64,000 nt of DNA from Atopsyche davidsoni (GCA_022113835.1 JAILWY010000004.1:1243501-1307500), one strand, 5' to 3'. Shown: positions 41,701 to 53,159, counted from the stretch's first letter. Program-made: numbers and translations. Notes: a model not told the origin generated them from the letters alone.

Positions 41701-44700
41701 ATTATTCAGGTGCTTCTCTTCAAAGAAGGTCGGTGACCTTCTCACTGAACATATCTCTATCCTGGACTAGTCGTATTAGTTCGGCTGTACTCCCGGCTTC
41801 CAGTAGCTTCCCTAGACAACTATAGTAGGTTACGTTTTTTTAATTAACGAATTTTATTTTACGCCAGGAACTCTAAAAAGTGAAATAAAACGTGGTAGGA
41901 GGCTGCTAGAAGCAGGGCGGAAGAAAGAGGTTGATAGCCAGTGGCATTACCTGGAGGTCGAACATGGAGAAAGCGCAAACGTAGTAGGGGATGCCCACCA
42001 GGCACATGGTGGGGTGCTCGATGTTGATCATGTGGCGGTATAGTGGCTGTACGAAATTCTCCTCCACCTTGATGCCGCAGCTCGGGTCCAGGAACGGGAA
42101 GTTGTATAGGTAGCCTGGAAAGTGATGGAACGGACCGAGATTAATTACGATTAACCATTATTTGAATCGCTCACCATACTTCTCCAATCCCATTGATCTC
42201 CTCTGCAAACATTTTGCCTTTTGATATATGTAGGTGATTATCAAATATAGAGCCTAATAGTTATCATAAGAAAAGAGGTGATAAGTCTCTCAGTTCGAAT
42301 AAATTCTGCTTCCAGAGTTATTCAATGGTCAGTTCATGCGAAGTGCATATTTTTACTGTGACTAGGAAAACGTGGGTCGAGTTAGAAAAGGTTTGAATTT
42401 CAATATGCCTTTTGATTTCAAGGGATCAGAGGTTAGCCGCATCCTCACCAGTACAGAAGAAGACCACGTCGATGTCTGCTTCGGTGCCGTCCACGAACAC
42501 GACGCGGCTGCCTCTGAGCTCCCTGACGTCCGGCTTCTGCTGCAGGTTATCCGGGAACACGGAGCGGGGCTTCTCCTTGAGGTGGTGCGAGAGCAGCACG
42601 CGGCTGGACTGCGCGCAGATCTCCAGCGCGATGTCCATGCCCGAGGGTCCTGCCCCGACCACCAGCACCCGCCGACCGCGGAACACCTCCGGCACGCGGT
42701 AGTCGTGACTGTGCATCACTTCGCCTGGAAATTAAACTTTCGATTAGCAACAGAGTATAGATCATAGGCCCCCAACCTTTTATTGACCACCGCCCCCTTG
42801 ACAAGAAAAAAAAAATTCTAACGCCCCCCTTTGCCCAAAATAACAGTTATAATTTTTTCTGTATATTATTTATTGCTGTCCAGATAAAAAAAAATGTTTT
42901 TTTGTGAAAAATCTACTGCACAAATCAAAAAAATGCATTCATTTTCCCTTGGAACCGCCACCGCCCCCTTGGAAAGGTCCAGCGCCCACTGGGGGGCGGT
43001 ACCGCCCCCGTTGGGAACCTATGGTATAGACCATAGTTTCCCAAACTATTTTGTCCCGTCGACCCCTTGTCGAGTTTTCCTGTTTTTCGTCGACCCTCTG
43101 CCTTGCTAATATTGAATTTTTACAAATTCATCAACTTCAAACATATTTTTGACATCTTATATAGAACAACTCACTCTCACAGGGTTTACTGTACAGTGGG
43201 TTTAAAATGAAAAAGTTAAAATACATGTAAAGATAATTATACCTTTATTAATTAAAAACACACAAAATGCAAATGCATTCAGAAAATAAATATTTTTGAC
43301 AGAGAATACTTGGTGGAACTCCATTTTAATATCTTAAATAGAATAAAATACATTAATTAAAAACATACAAAATACTTGTACGCTTCAGGGCTTCGATTCG
43401 TCACAAAGTACATAGGTACAATCTGTGTTCGGTGCATTATGACATTTACGAAATGTCTAAATTTTGGTGATGACTGCTTAAATGGGATCCACTCTCGTAG
43501 ACCCCCATTTACAGTTCATGGACCCCCAAACCCCTGGGGGTCGATATATACCACTTTGGGAACCTCTGGTATAGACTGTAGTAGATAGACTATACTATTG
43601 TTCTCTTTTGTAAATATTCTGTCAACCCCCTACACGATTTTCCCCTTAGAAAATCATAAATACTAATTCAGCATTAATGTATGATTAGTGAGATGGTCGT
43701 CAACGTTCTCTGAGGAGAGGCACCCGATGAAGAAGATTTAATTTGAAAAACGATACAATGAAGCTTTTGGCCCTTCTTACTTTTAGATAATTGCAGATGA
43801 AAATTATCTTTAAGTTTTAGGAATCTCCTGCTTAATTTAACGCGCATCTTTAGCACCCGCGTTGTATGGAACGACGAACCAATGTTTCCCATAATGTATT
43901 ATTGTATATGTGAAAATATTTAAGATAAAAATAAAACGGTTACGTGTATCCAGTGATTTATCATATGTTACTCAAAATTGGGAATAAGGATTTGAAGGAC
44001 CGTTACTCTTCAAAAATATCTAGTGAGGACATGGTTTTCTTCTTCTTACCTTTGAAGTTCTCCATGCCAGGAACCCTGGGCACATACGGGGTGTTGTAAT
44101 GACCGTTGCAGACCATCACTGCATCAAACTGCTCTAAGAAGTCCTGGCCGCTGACGAGGTCTTGGTACTGCGCCTCCCAGCCGTCCCCCGAGGGCTTGAT
44201 CAACTTCACCATGTGGTTGAACTGAGGGTGACAATGAAACATAATCTGTGATGTGCTGAAAATTATACATTAAATAAATAAACCATATTATATATATACC
44301 TTGATGTGCTTGGTGACGTCGTGGTGGTCTGAGTACTGCTGGAGGAAGGCCAGCATGTCCTTGGCCGGAAGGTAGGACTTCTTGTTGTCAGGAATAGGAT
44401 AATCAGGGAATCCCATGATTTCTTTAGGTAAATTTGTTCTAGAATTAAATAAAAATATATATTACAGTAAACGTAGAAAAGATGGCCGTATGTCAACAAT
44501 TGCAAAATAGTTTTTTTTCTCTGCAATTGGAAAAAATCGCTGCTAAACTAAAAAATAGGCACTGCTGTTTGGGGTGTTGGTGATATCAACATATCTAGAG
44601 AACTACGCCCTTTCGTTAGTACAGACAATGTCTTAGTCATTAGATCTAAATCATTAGTCTTAATCATCGTCATTTAAATAAACTGTTAAATTAGAACAGT

Positions 44701-46573
44701 TTGAGATTCACAGGAAGAGAACGGATGAATTTACTAAAAATAAAGTGGAAAAGCTGGCAAATACTTAACACAGAATGCATAAAGTGTTGTCATCTAAGGC
44801 ATGTATTATTTCAATGAAACTATACAGATAAATTGTTAAAAAGAGTAACAATTGACAGTTTGTTGACTATATTTTTGGTTAATTTGTTCTTTGAGCCTTT
44901 ACTGTGTACTAGCCTATCTGTTAATTAATTAATCAAGTGATTCATTCATTGAGGCTTGAATTGCCCGGTGGTCATTAAAATCGAAGATAAGTCATGGTTT
45001 GTCGTAAACAATTTTGTGTAGTTTTTGAGATAGCCTCCTGATCCGGAGTACGAGTTGTAGATTGTGTGTTGCCACGCCAAATTAATTAAATTATCCACGT
45101 AAAAAAAAAAAAAACTATCCACTTATCGCTTCCACTACCTTATTTATATCCGGGCAACACCAGACAGCGGGATGTAATAAAATAATTAAATAAAAGTTAT
45201 ACACTTTACGAGTTGTTAATAGTTGCCATGTCAAAATAGTATTCCACGCAAAAAATACGTTAAGTGTTAATTTTAAAAGTATCAAGGTTACAGTGGATAA
45301 TACAGATTATAGTGGTATCTAAATTTAAAGCATTGTATTGTGATCTGAAGAAGTACAAGTTGCTACCACGAGTTGTTGTTGTTGTATTTCTGGCTTTTAC
45401 GGTGGAACAGGAGAAGTGTATATCTCCTTCAACGCCTTCAAGATTACTAGGTGACGTGTGTCACCATGGGTTATTGGGTTTGGGTGGGTGGTATACTCGA
45501 GGAGGGAACTGATCGATGGGTTTGGGACTAAGGGGGTGGAGATTTGGAAGGAGTGGGCGAGGTCAATGATGACCTCGTGGATCGTCTTCGTTTTTGTATT
45601 TCTGTGGAGTTGCGCATTTTGGACGAACCACGGGGTATTGAGTGCCCAGCGTAGTATCTTGTTTTGGATGACCTGGAGAGCGATCCTTCTTAAATTAAAT
45701 TAAAATTCTTCTCCTGAAAACGATGATCCGTCCAATCCTCACTTACGCCGGGATACATCCCGCCCGAAAGACACAAGCCTCTCCAGGTAATCCAAAATAA
45801 AATCCTCCGCTGGGCACTCAATGCCCCGTGGTTCATCCAAAATGCCCAGCTCCACAGAGACACCAACACCAAAACGATCCAAGAGGTCATCATCGACCTC
45901 GCACACTCCTTCCAAATGTCTACCCACTTAGTTCCAAACCCCTCAATCAACACACTCTTCGATTACAACCCCGAGGACTGCCTCTACAAAAAAAAAGCCA
46001 AAAGCCACCCCCACCCCCGACACCCACACAACCCAAACATAACCCCACGGTGACACAAGTCACCCAGTGATTTTGAAGGCGTTGAAGGAAAACATCTTCA
46101 TAAAGCCAAATACAATAGATAGATGGAGAGGCTACCACGAGTACAATTTTATTATTTTAAGGGTAACGTGGGATCAAGAGGAAAAATCGATGCGTTCGGT
46201 GGTACAATATCAAATGTTGTAAAATCGCATCCAAGAGAGTTTGTCAGAAATATTACAAGCACAAGACATTTGATTTACTCGGAGCCACGTGGTCTAGTGG
46301 TAACCAAGCGTGTGAGTAGTGCGGTGTAACACGTGGAGTATTACTGTCAGTGTCAGTGGTCAGTGCCGGAGCTGGTGCAGCTCACCTGAGGCTCTTGTAC
46401 ATGCTGGTGTGGATGGGGAGGCCGTGGTCGTCGTAGCCGGTGCTGTCCGTGTAGACCCAGGTTCCGCCCAGACTCGGGGCCCTCTCCAGCACCACGGGCT
46501 CGGCCCCCGCGCCCAGCAAGTGGCGTGCCGCGCACAGGCCGGCCGCGCCGGCTCCCACCACGAGGACCCGCAT
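38777..46573 (-). CDS. Flavin-containing monooxygenase (FMO), 421-residue isoform
   Basis: Exons on the minus strand, all in phase: 46573-46386 (ATG at 46573), 44438-44300, 44221-44050, 42724-42449, 42114-41951, 41680-41537 and last exon A 38959-38777 (TGA). Shared exons give 361 residues; exon A adds 60. The FAD site GAGAAG is at residues 7-12, the FMO signature FKGEVMHSHDY at 165-175, the NADPH site GAGPSG at 190-195 and the FxxTGY-type motif FFCTGY at 255-260. The order and length (421) match insect FMOs. The family uses FAD, NADPH and O2 to oxygenate nitrogen or sulfur of small molecules such as plant alkaloids. No signal peptide or membrane anchor is evident, so it is probably cytosolic. 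hAT, LINE and repeat insertions sit in introns, and a second last exon lies at 33629-33820. It is likely transcribed from the TATA promoter at 51.08 kb. Confidence 0.92.
39621..40490 (+). repeat. Array of eight AGTATTAGGCYAGCAGC units, about 99-bp spacing
   Basis: Core starts at 39621, 39726, 39988, 40100, 40199, 40298, 40350 and 40449; a partial copy is near 39690 and perhaps another near 40990. Most units read TATTAG, then about 21 bases starting GCYAGCAGC, then GGTAT or GTGTAG. The 21-mers run from an invariant AG to an invariant GT, as a micro-exon would. Read in that frame they give ASSRKQE, ASSRSEK, ASSQYEE, ASSTSEK, ASSHAKL and ARSRPEE, with Ala/Ser codons varying mainly at third positions. 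There is no good pyrimidine tract before most AGs, and three intervals are 99 bp, so a decayed 99-bp minisatellite is the simpler explanation. It lies in the last FMO intron, opposite strand. Confidence 0.6.
40500..41536. other. FMO intron sequence with an unassigned GC-richer patch
   Basis: Around 40875-41085 a plus-strand patch reads DASPEQFAVALLINFNRRGM in one frame and LIDEAGSAPAAGAQRLSPEA in another. It looks like a small decayed coding fragment with a frame change, but I do not recognise a family. The rest is AT-rich. Confidence 0.35.
42763..43023. mobile_element. hAT-type MITE 1 in FMO intron
   Basis: Ends CATAGGCCCCCAACCTTTT and GTTGGGAACCTATG are imperfect inverses. Flanks GTATAGAT (42755-42762) and GTATAGAC (43024-43031) are an 8-bp target duplication with one change. 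GC-rich blocks of CCGCCCCC lie near both ends. 261 bp, non-coding. Confidence 0.8.
43032..43568. mobile_element. hAT-type MITE 2, inserted next to MITE 1
   Basis: Starts CATAGTTTCCCAAACTATTT and ends ACTTTGGGAACCTCTG. Flanking octamers GTATAGAC at 43024-43031 and 43569-43576 are identical. It begins exactly after the right-hand target copy of MITE 1. 537 bp; its middle includes GACAGAGAATACTTGGTGGA, an end of the hairpin repeat family seen at 47.2 and 50.3 kb, so it carries a nested older repeat. Confidence 0.8.
45395..45697 (-). mobile_element. Truncated non-LTR retrotransposon 3' end, copy 1
   Basis: The reverse complement matches copy 2 (45713-46105) over the C-terminal part of a jockey-like reverse-transcriptase ORF, with blocks such as CTGGGCACTCAATNCCCCGTGG and GAGGTCATCATNGACCTCGC, and shares the downstream GTGACAC...GTCACC and GGCGTTGAAGGAGA sequences. 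Many differences between the copies argue for separate insertions. The coding frame is broken. Confidence 0.75.
45713..46105 (+). mobile_element. Truncated jockey-like LINE 3' end, copy 2
   Basis: Frames read TMIRPILTYAGIHP, then ILRWALNAPWFIQNAQLHRD and TIQEVIIDLAHSFQM, the typical C-terminal end of jockey-clade reverse-transcriptase ORFs (IRPILTYA; APWF). A frameshift occurs after HPARKTQ. The 3' part after the frame ends with GGTGACACAAGTCACC and TTGAAGGCGTTGAAGG. It sits in FMO intron 1, in head-to-head arrangement with copy 1. A short 3'-end relative is near 62690-62740. Confidence 0.8.
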
Positions 46574-46743
46574 GGTCGTCTCTGCAACCGAGTGGATTAA
46601 AAACGTTATTATATTTAAAAAAAAAAACCTTATCCAATGCTATTTTTCGTGATGGTATTTTTTAACAAATTTTCAGAAATGTAAATAATTTTTAAAGTCT
46701 TGTTGAGGGACAAGGCATTTGATTGGTAAAGATCCATTTTTTT

Positions 46744-46962
46744 ATAATGATAAAGGTAACTTTGTATTCTTTCTTCACTTTGAGTTTATTATATTTTTTG
46801 CATGACTAGTTTCGACCAAAAGACTTGGTCATCATGAGATGCATAACTAAACTGTTTAGTTATGCATCTGATGATGACCAAGTCTTTTGGTCGAAACTAG
46901 TCATGCAAAAAATGTAATAAACTCAAAGTGAAGAAAGAATACAATGTTACCTTTATCATTAT
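46744..46962. repeat. Long imperfect palindrome with a hammerhead-like core
   Basis: Two arms of about 100 bp, starting ATAATGATAAAGGTAAC and mirrored at the right, meet at GTTTAGTTATGCATC. On the plus strand CTGATGA (46868-46874) is followed after one T by the stem GACCAA/TTGGTC and then GAAAC (46893-46897). That order matches the conserved core of hammerhead ribozymes except for the extra T. A long stem-I-like hairpin (GATGCATAACTAAAC) precedes it. I infer a Penelope-like or other ribozyme-bearing repeat, or a MITE that resembles one. Confidence 0.55.
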
Positions 46963-47243
46963 AAATTTTTTTTGAAGTGATAGAATATTGTCTGGTATTG
47001 TAATGATTTTCCAGCAATAACATTATTTAAAAAAAAAAAATAATGGGATTTTTTTTTTAATGAGACTAAAAAGTGTCCAAAACAATTCGGGAAAATATTT
47101 TTTACCACATAAATATTTAAAGCAGTGTATTAAAAATGTAAACTGATTGCTGCCCGATCGCCAGTAATGACGATACCTAATCGTTTTCGGATAAAATCGT
47201 ACACTTGAAAACGCCTAACCTAACCTAATAAAGAAATTCAATA

Positions 47244-47445
47244 TTTTTGACAGAGAGTACTTGGTGGAATTCCATTTTAATATTTTTTAATAAAATATTT
47301 GAGTGATTTTCCACATGTTCGTTTTTATCAATTTTATTATCTGTTTGATAATGCCAACGAGAAAGGTTGGCGAAACCGGTCAAAAATAAAAACGAACATG
47401 TGGAAAAACACTCAAGTGTTTTATTCAAAATATTAACCTAATAAA
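47244..47445. repeat. Hairpin repeat family copy (TTGATAATGCC...GGCGAAACCGGTC)
   Basis: Starts TTTTTGACAGAGAGTACTTG and ends CTCAAGTGTTTTATTCAAAA. Its centre reads TTTGATAATGCCAACGAGAAAG followed by GTTGGCGAAACCGGTC, a 6-bp stem GCCAAC/GTTGGC between TGATAAT and GAAAC. The outer arms GAGTGATTTTCCACATGTTC and its inverse also pair. Related ends occur at 7330-7395, 11500-11545, 43270-43330, 50349-50515 and 59663-59760. Confidence 0.7.
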
Positions 47446-50348
47446 CATGAGCGTGTTCAATGAACCAGAGGCGTGCAAATGCTCTGATAATTATAAATAT
47501 TTATTCAGATTATTAAAGTAATTACACATGCGATACTGTACAATGTTGCAAGTGCGTTTAAAAAACTTCAAATATAAAAACTGATAATAATGTAATTAAT
47601 ACGAAACCTAACGTATCGTATTTTTTGTTCAATATTATTTAATCATAAGATGAACGTCCAAGCTGCGAAAGGCTGATTAAATTAAATCTTGATTGCCGAG
47701 CTGTTAAAAACTGCTCAAAGCTGTATGTAGTAAATAATTTATGATATAATTTAATTTCATTCTGTCTACGATATTGAAATTCATATTTTTTTCAGATACA
47801 CTATCAAATAGTTGTAAATACTAAAAATAAAACAACAGCAGCTAAATATTGATCAAATTTACGTAAACACTGTGTGAAAGACCTGCACAAAAGTGCAACA
47901 ACTCGAGATTATCGTATCTAAAGCTAAGAGCGATATTATTTAATTAAATTAAAAAAATATTAACTAGTCCGTTGATCTTTTCGGCACTTGTTGAGGTTAT
48001 AGACTACATACGATATTTATAAAAGGTATATTGACCTTTCTCGTATCGCATTAAAATATGTATTAATTTAAATCATTAAATTAGCCAAGGTTAAGTCTCA
48101 TCAATTTCTAATTATTATACGTTTCCAAGTGATGCTTTGTGATTGTGCCAATGACCTGATTTATATTGTTTTGCGGGGTTTTTAAAACATAATAAATTAA
48201 AAATTGATTATATTTTCTTTCTTTCAAGTCAACACACTGATTAAATTTATTTTTCAGGACTTTAAACACAGCAAACAAAAGTTCTTCCTGCTAGATATAT
48301 TTTCTGTATTTTATATCTATAAACTGACTGTTATTGTGTTGTGAAGTTTAATTCTATAGATTAAAGTTATTTTGGGATTTTTTTAAACCAAATATGTAAA
48401 GTGGTTTAAGCTGAACAGCTGCGAGTGTGCAAGCCTGCTTCTAAATGCAGTTGACATTGGCCGAATGGACGAGGAACTGAAGTCCTTTCCTTGAACACAC
48501 ACATGCTGTACTGGTTGCCAAATATGGAGAAACCAGATACATCATCAGATTAAACGCATGTCTGCAGTGCATAAACTGAAGTCACAAGCGTGAAACGACG
48601 GGAAAAATGAGTAAGTACAATGGAGGCCGTAAGCCTTGTGTGGAATCCTTATGTAGTATTTCCCTTGAATGGGTGCATATGAATTATGTATATGGGATTT
48701 CTCCAGGCAGTAACAATATTTAATTATATTTTTATGCAACGATACTGTATACAATACATCTTAGAATAATATTATTTTATTTTATATGTACTATTCAATC
48801 GCTTCAGGAGACGACATGCTATTATCTTTCTGCTTGTAAGTTGCACAGAGATCCTGAAGTTTTCTGCTGTACAAAGAGCAGTCGTTCAGACGATATTGAA
48901 GTTTATTTATTATTTTTATTAACTTCCTATTAAAATAAAGCATACTCTGTTCCATATAATCTTAGTATTTTAATATCAATACAATGATATTTTGATTTTT
49001 ATAGTAAATTATAAGGTTTAACCTGTTTTAAAATCATGTGAATTTAGTGAAGCCGCGCTCACTCTCATTTCAAAAAAAGTCTCAAATAAGGACAGATGAA
49101 AGTGGCGGGCCTCAATGGGCTCTATCCGCGTATAAATTTAAACAAATTATATTGTGAGTTGAAATTAAATATTTGCCGACACAACATGTTTATGCTCAGA
49201 CATTGTAGACAACATCAGTTGCTGATGTACTGATATCAGTTGCTGGAGAGAAGTATTGCTATGTAGCATAATATTATGTAGCAATGGTTATTCATGTATT
49301 ATTGTATTATATACAAGGTGTAACTAAACCCAAAAAATACTCAGAAACGATATGCTCAACGCAAAAAATGACGATTTTATATGAACTTGCAATTTATACT
49401 TAACTACGAAAAAAAAAACAAGTTACAAATGAAAAAAATAAAACTGTACATAAACAGATAATTTTTTGTAAAATAAATTAATGATAAGTAAATGAATAAT
49501 ATATTTATATAGTCTCGTTACAAATTGGTTTTCTTTGGGAGCATCTCGATGATTTTTATGTGACAATATTTAAATTTAAAAAAAAATTATAATGCATTTG
49601 AATATACTATAATTATTTGATCTCAATCGGTATTGATTTAAAAATACAAACAAATTAAAGTGATATCAGCTTTTAAGCACCCTACTCGTAGTGTACCATG
49701 ATTTTTAACACCGTGTATAGTTGACACAAATGAAAATGTTCCATCAACAATATTATTGTTTATTTTTGTCCTCGCATGCGTACCCAAAACACCATCACAT
49801 TATCTGAGATCAATAATAAATAGAGCCAATTTTACAACACGTGATAAAGTTTACATGTATCAAGAAATGCGTAGATTTACAATGCCATCAAATTGACGGA
49901 TGATTGATGGATTTTTAAAAATTATAATTGACAGAAAAACCACGTGTCTACAGTAATGCGTATCTGTTTATTATTTAATCAACAATTGTACCTATGATAA
50001 TTCAAGTAGAAATTCAAAACATTGATACGCCCTAATAACAAAATACTGCACTTCGTATTTTAACAAAGTGAAGTTCAAATATTTATCTAGCACATGTTCA
50101 GCGGTTACACACTCGCATACAACGATTTAAATTCTCGCTAAGTTCAAGCCTGCGGTGGGCGAAAGAGCATCGGGCCGCGACAGTCACAATCATCAGCCAA
50201 AAAATCACGATTTTTCTCGTCATTTCACGTTTTCCTAATTATTAATTTGACTACAAAATTATCCTTGAATATCTATATTAGTTATACACTTATCCTAAAA
50301 TTAACAGAATAAATTAAAATGAACTTAATATATATTATACTTTACATA

Positions 50349-50515
50349 TATATTTTTGAATAAAATACTTGAGTGATTTTATTATTTGTGACCGGTTTCG
50401 CCAACCTTTCACGTTGGCATTATCAAACAAAGGTTGGCGAAACGTATTTTAGTATTTAATTCAAAAATATTAAAATGGAATTCCACCAAGTACTCTCTGT
50501 CAAACATATTGAAGT
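50349..50515. repeat. Hairpin repeat family copy
   Basis: Contains AAAATACTTGAGTGATTTT, the centre GTGACCGGTTTCGCCAAC...GTTGGCATTATCA and, at the right, ATGGAATTCCACCAAGTACT. It is the inverse orientation of the core seen at 47344-47383. Confidence 0.75.
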
Positions 50516-50647
50516 TCTTTACATATATAATAAAATGATATAATTGTTGAATTCAAGATAAGACAGGTGATTTTGAACAGATTTAAAACATGAAAAGGTG
50601 ATTAAGAACTATTTTTGTCTCAATATTTATTAATTGAAATAACTTAC

Positions 50648-51055
50648 CTTTACAATCAAGTATTCTTCAATAAAAAACAATTTCACTTTTTTCACAGCTG
50701 TTCGTCTGAACTCTGGCAGTTGAAGAGATGATGCTGAGAGGAGGCGGAGGCGCCAGGACAGTAGGAGCGCCAGGGGAGCAGGAGCGACAGGAAAGCAGGA
50801 ACACCAGGGGAGCTGGAGCACCAGGGGAGTAGGAGCGCCAGGAGAGCAGGAACACCAGGATAGCAGAAGGGCTAAGAGAGCAGGAGCACCAGGGGAGCAG
50901 GAGCACCAGAAGAGCAGGAGCACCAGAAGAGCAGGAGCACCAGAAGAGCAGGAACACCAGAAGAGCAGGAACACCAGAAGAGCAGGAACACCAGAAGAGC
51001 AGGAACACCAGGAGAGCAGCGATGTGGCTCCAGTGGCCGCGGTCGCTATGCGAGT
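50648..51055 (-). ncRNA. Probable non-coding first exon (5' UTR) of the FMO transcript
   Basis: Bounded by an initiator-like TCACTC (51057-51052) 31 bp below a TATA box, and by a strong donor GTAAAG/GTAAGT (exon end 50648). The exon has no ATG-initiated frame that I can support and is largely made of a 15-bp minisatellite. The ATG exon of the FMO has an upstream acceptor (GGTTGCAG ending at 46582), which would accept this donor across a 4.1-kb intron. The link is inferred from orientation and position, not from a transcript. Confidence 0.45.
50740..51010. repeat. 15-bp minisatellite (AGCAGGARCACCAGR)
   Basis: Repeats of GAGCAGGAGCACCAG and variants, most regular between 50880 and 51010. The long open frames on the minus strand (LLFWCSCSSGAP repeats) are a product of the 15-bp period and have no ATG, so I do not call a protein. 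It lies just downstream of the TATA promoter. Confidence 0.9.
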
Positions 51056-51078
51056 GAGTCGGCGCCCGTTATCTCCGG

Positions 51079-51086
51079 CTTATATA
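51079..51086 (-). promoter_or_regulatory. TATA box, likely FMO promoter
   Basis: TATATAAG on the minus strand, within CGTATATAAGCCGGAG. An initiator-like TCACTC places its A at 51055, 31 bp from the first T, the normal spacing. The core resembles the TATA region of the divergent P450 (GGTATATAAGCAGGAG at 61026-61041). No other minus-strand gene start is visible nearby, so the FMO is the likely target. Confidence 0.55.
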
Positions 51087-51099
51087 CGCTGCAACTTCG

Positions 51100-52710
51100 G
51101 AAAAATAGTTCACTTCGAATGATATAAGATATCAGAAATTTAATAAAGACTAAAATCTTAGATTTACTTTGCTCCTGGGCGAAGTGCTACGGGGATTATG
51201 TTATAAAATATCAGGCGGCCCGGTACCGGGACCGAAACGTCGGAAGATCCAAATTATACACTGCTGCTAAAACCCACAAAATTTTTTTTATAAAAAAATC
51301 GATTTATTGTGATATTCAGAGTCACGATATAAGTAAACCGTGGTTTATTGACTTCGTTGCTTTGTAAAATCTATTTATTCAAGAATGTGCGAGTATCTTT
51401 AAGTTTGTTTAATCTGTAGCTTATTGACGCAATTGTGTTAAAATCGAAAGTGAAATATTATTGAAGATCGTTCTATGGATTAATTTATTTACGCCGCGAT
51501 TTATTGTCGTCTCAGTATTAGTTTACAAAAAAGTAATTTTCTTTGGTAAATCGCCTCTCGGACCTGAAATGGGCGTGAGGACGTGAGAGTGGTTTACGCA
51601 ATTCAGAGACTTGCGCTATGTATACTATTTATAAACACGGAAATCGATAACACTGTTTTCCTCCAGATGTGCTAATATTATTTATTATTTTGATTGACTA
51701 TTTATAGGGTTGGTCCGATGCTATTTCTCTGATAAACAGTCTTCAATATACGAGTAGTCCAAATTATTAAACATAATTAAATTAATGACATTTAGCATAA
51801 TTAACTGGCGATATGTGATACCTCCCCGCTCTCCTCATTCACTTGCTTGTGCATGGGTGCCATTCTGTACCCTGAGCGTGTGTAATGGATCGGTAATGGA
51901 GTAGTGGACTTGGAATGATTGTGGAGGGAAGTGCTCTGGAAGTACCTTGTCGAGGATTGTTTCTGTAGCTTGCTGCAGAAGGAGTATAAGATCTAAATGC
52001 CAGAGATTTGTAAGGAAAGGATTATATAATAATGCTATTCGGCAGCAGGAATACGCAGACTTTTCCTTCCAATATAAAACTGTGGTATAAAAGGACTCAC
52101 TATTTTCCCCTTAGAAAACCATGAACACTGGTTCAGCATGAGTATATGCTCAGTGAAAGGTGAAAAGTGAATCGTTCTTTCTGAACTTAGGGTGAATGTG
52201 TAATAGATATTTAGAAAATTGTTATAGAAACTCGACGCATTTATAAATATAAGCATACATATACTTTATCTACGGAAAAATGACGTCAAGGCTTACTTTC
52301 TTCAGGTCTCGAGTCAAAACAAAAACAAGCACGATAAATACTACAAACACATAGAAAAAGACAACACGTGAAAAGCACTGTGTGGGTAGACTATAAAAAT
52401 TACAACGAATAAAACAGACGAATATATAACGTTTTTCAGATTATGTTATAAATAAAAATAAAGGCAATCAAAAACATGATAAAATTCCAATTCAGAAATA
52501 GACACAGCCTATATGCCGCTACGATGCCTTTATATTGCACTTCTGAAAAATGAATAACTATTAATGTAAAGCCAAATGGCCAAGAGATTCCGATCACATA
52601 GATTTATGACTGCTTTCGCTATTCAAGGGCTTCATCAAGGACAGTTTGCAGAAGCCTGGCACTAGCAGATGCTGTATTGAAGATTTTCTGCACGTGAATA
52701 TAATCCACTA
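51100..52710. other. Intergenic, nothing coding recognised
   Basis: AT-rich sequence upstream of the presumed FMO promoter. A hairpin-like GGTACCGGGACCGAAACGTC occurs near 51221-51240, similar in form to the repeat hairpins elsewhere in the window. No gene recognised. Confidence 0.45.
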
Positions 52711-53099
52711 CAGTAATACCCCGCTTTACGCGAGGGATACGTTCCGGAAAAATCGCATTAAGTGAAATTCGCGTAAATCAAGGTTAACGATTAAATAAAC
52801 ATACAAGTCAAAACTTCATACAAAAAAAATACGAATCATTTGAATCGATCACTTTAATTCTAACAACACTGTATGCAGAGACATGTTGTTTTTACTGAAA
52901 AATACTTTTATTGTCTTTTCTTTTACGTACTTGTAAAATACGTTCATAACACCCAACGTTGTTTTTAATTGTTTAAGTCAATGTCTACATCATGTTCATA
53001 CACATTCTTTAAATAAGAAATTCGCGTAATGCGAGGCATTTTAACGCAAAAATTTGAAATTCGCGTTATAGTGAAACCGCGCATAACGGGGTCGAAATG
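52711..53099. mobile_element. pogo/Tigger-type MITE (CAGTAATACCCCGC)
   Basis: Starts CAGTAATACCCCGCTTTACG and ends CCGCGCATAACGGGGTCGAA; the two ends are imperfect inverses and TA flanks both sides (52709-52710, 53100-53101). Subterminal blocks with TTCGCGTAA recur inside. 389 bp, no coding sequence. Confidence 0.6.
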
Positions 53100-53159
53100 T
53101 ATATATTTTTACTAAACAACAGTATGGAATATTTCCGGTTGCGCGACTGCGAATCTGAT

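Larger units (their letters stand above)
46963..50640. other. AT-rich sequence inside the presumed FMO first intron
   Basis: Contains the two hairpin repeats listed separately. No coding sequence recognised; the small open frames are low-complexity. If the promoter at 51.08 kb serves the FMO, all of this is intron. Confidence 0.45.

Noticed and set aside
46280..46330. Possible A-box (TGGTCTAGTGGTAACC)
   Set aside because: No B-box or tRNA fold follows within the expected distance.
50630..51008. Cys/Leu/Trp-rich repeat protein on the minus strand
   Set aside because: Frame created by the 15-bp minisatellite, open in two frames, with no ATG.
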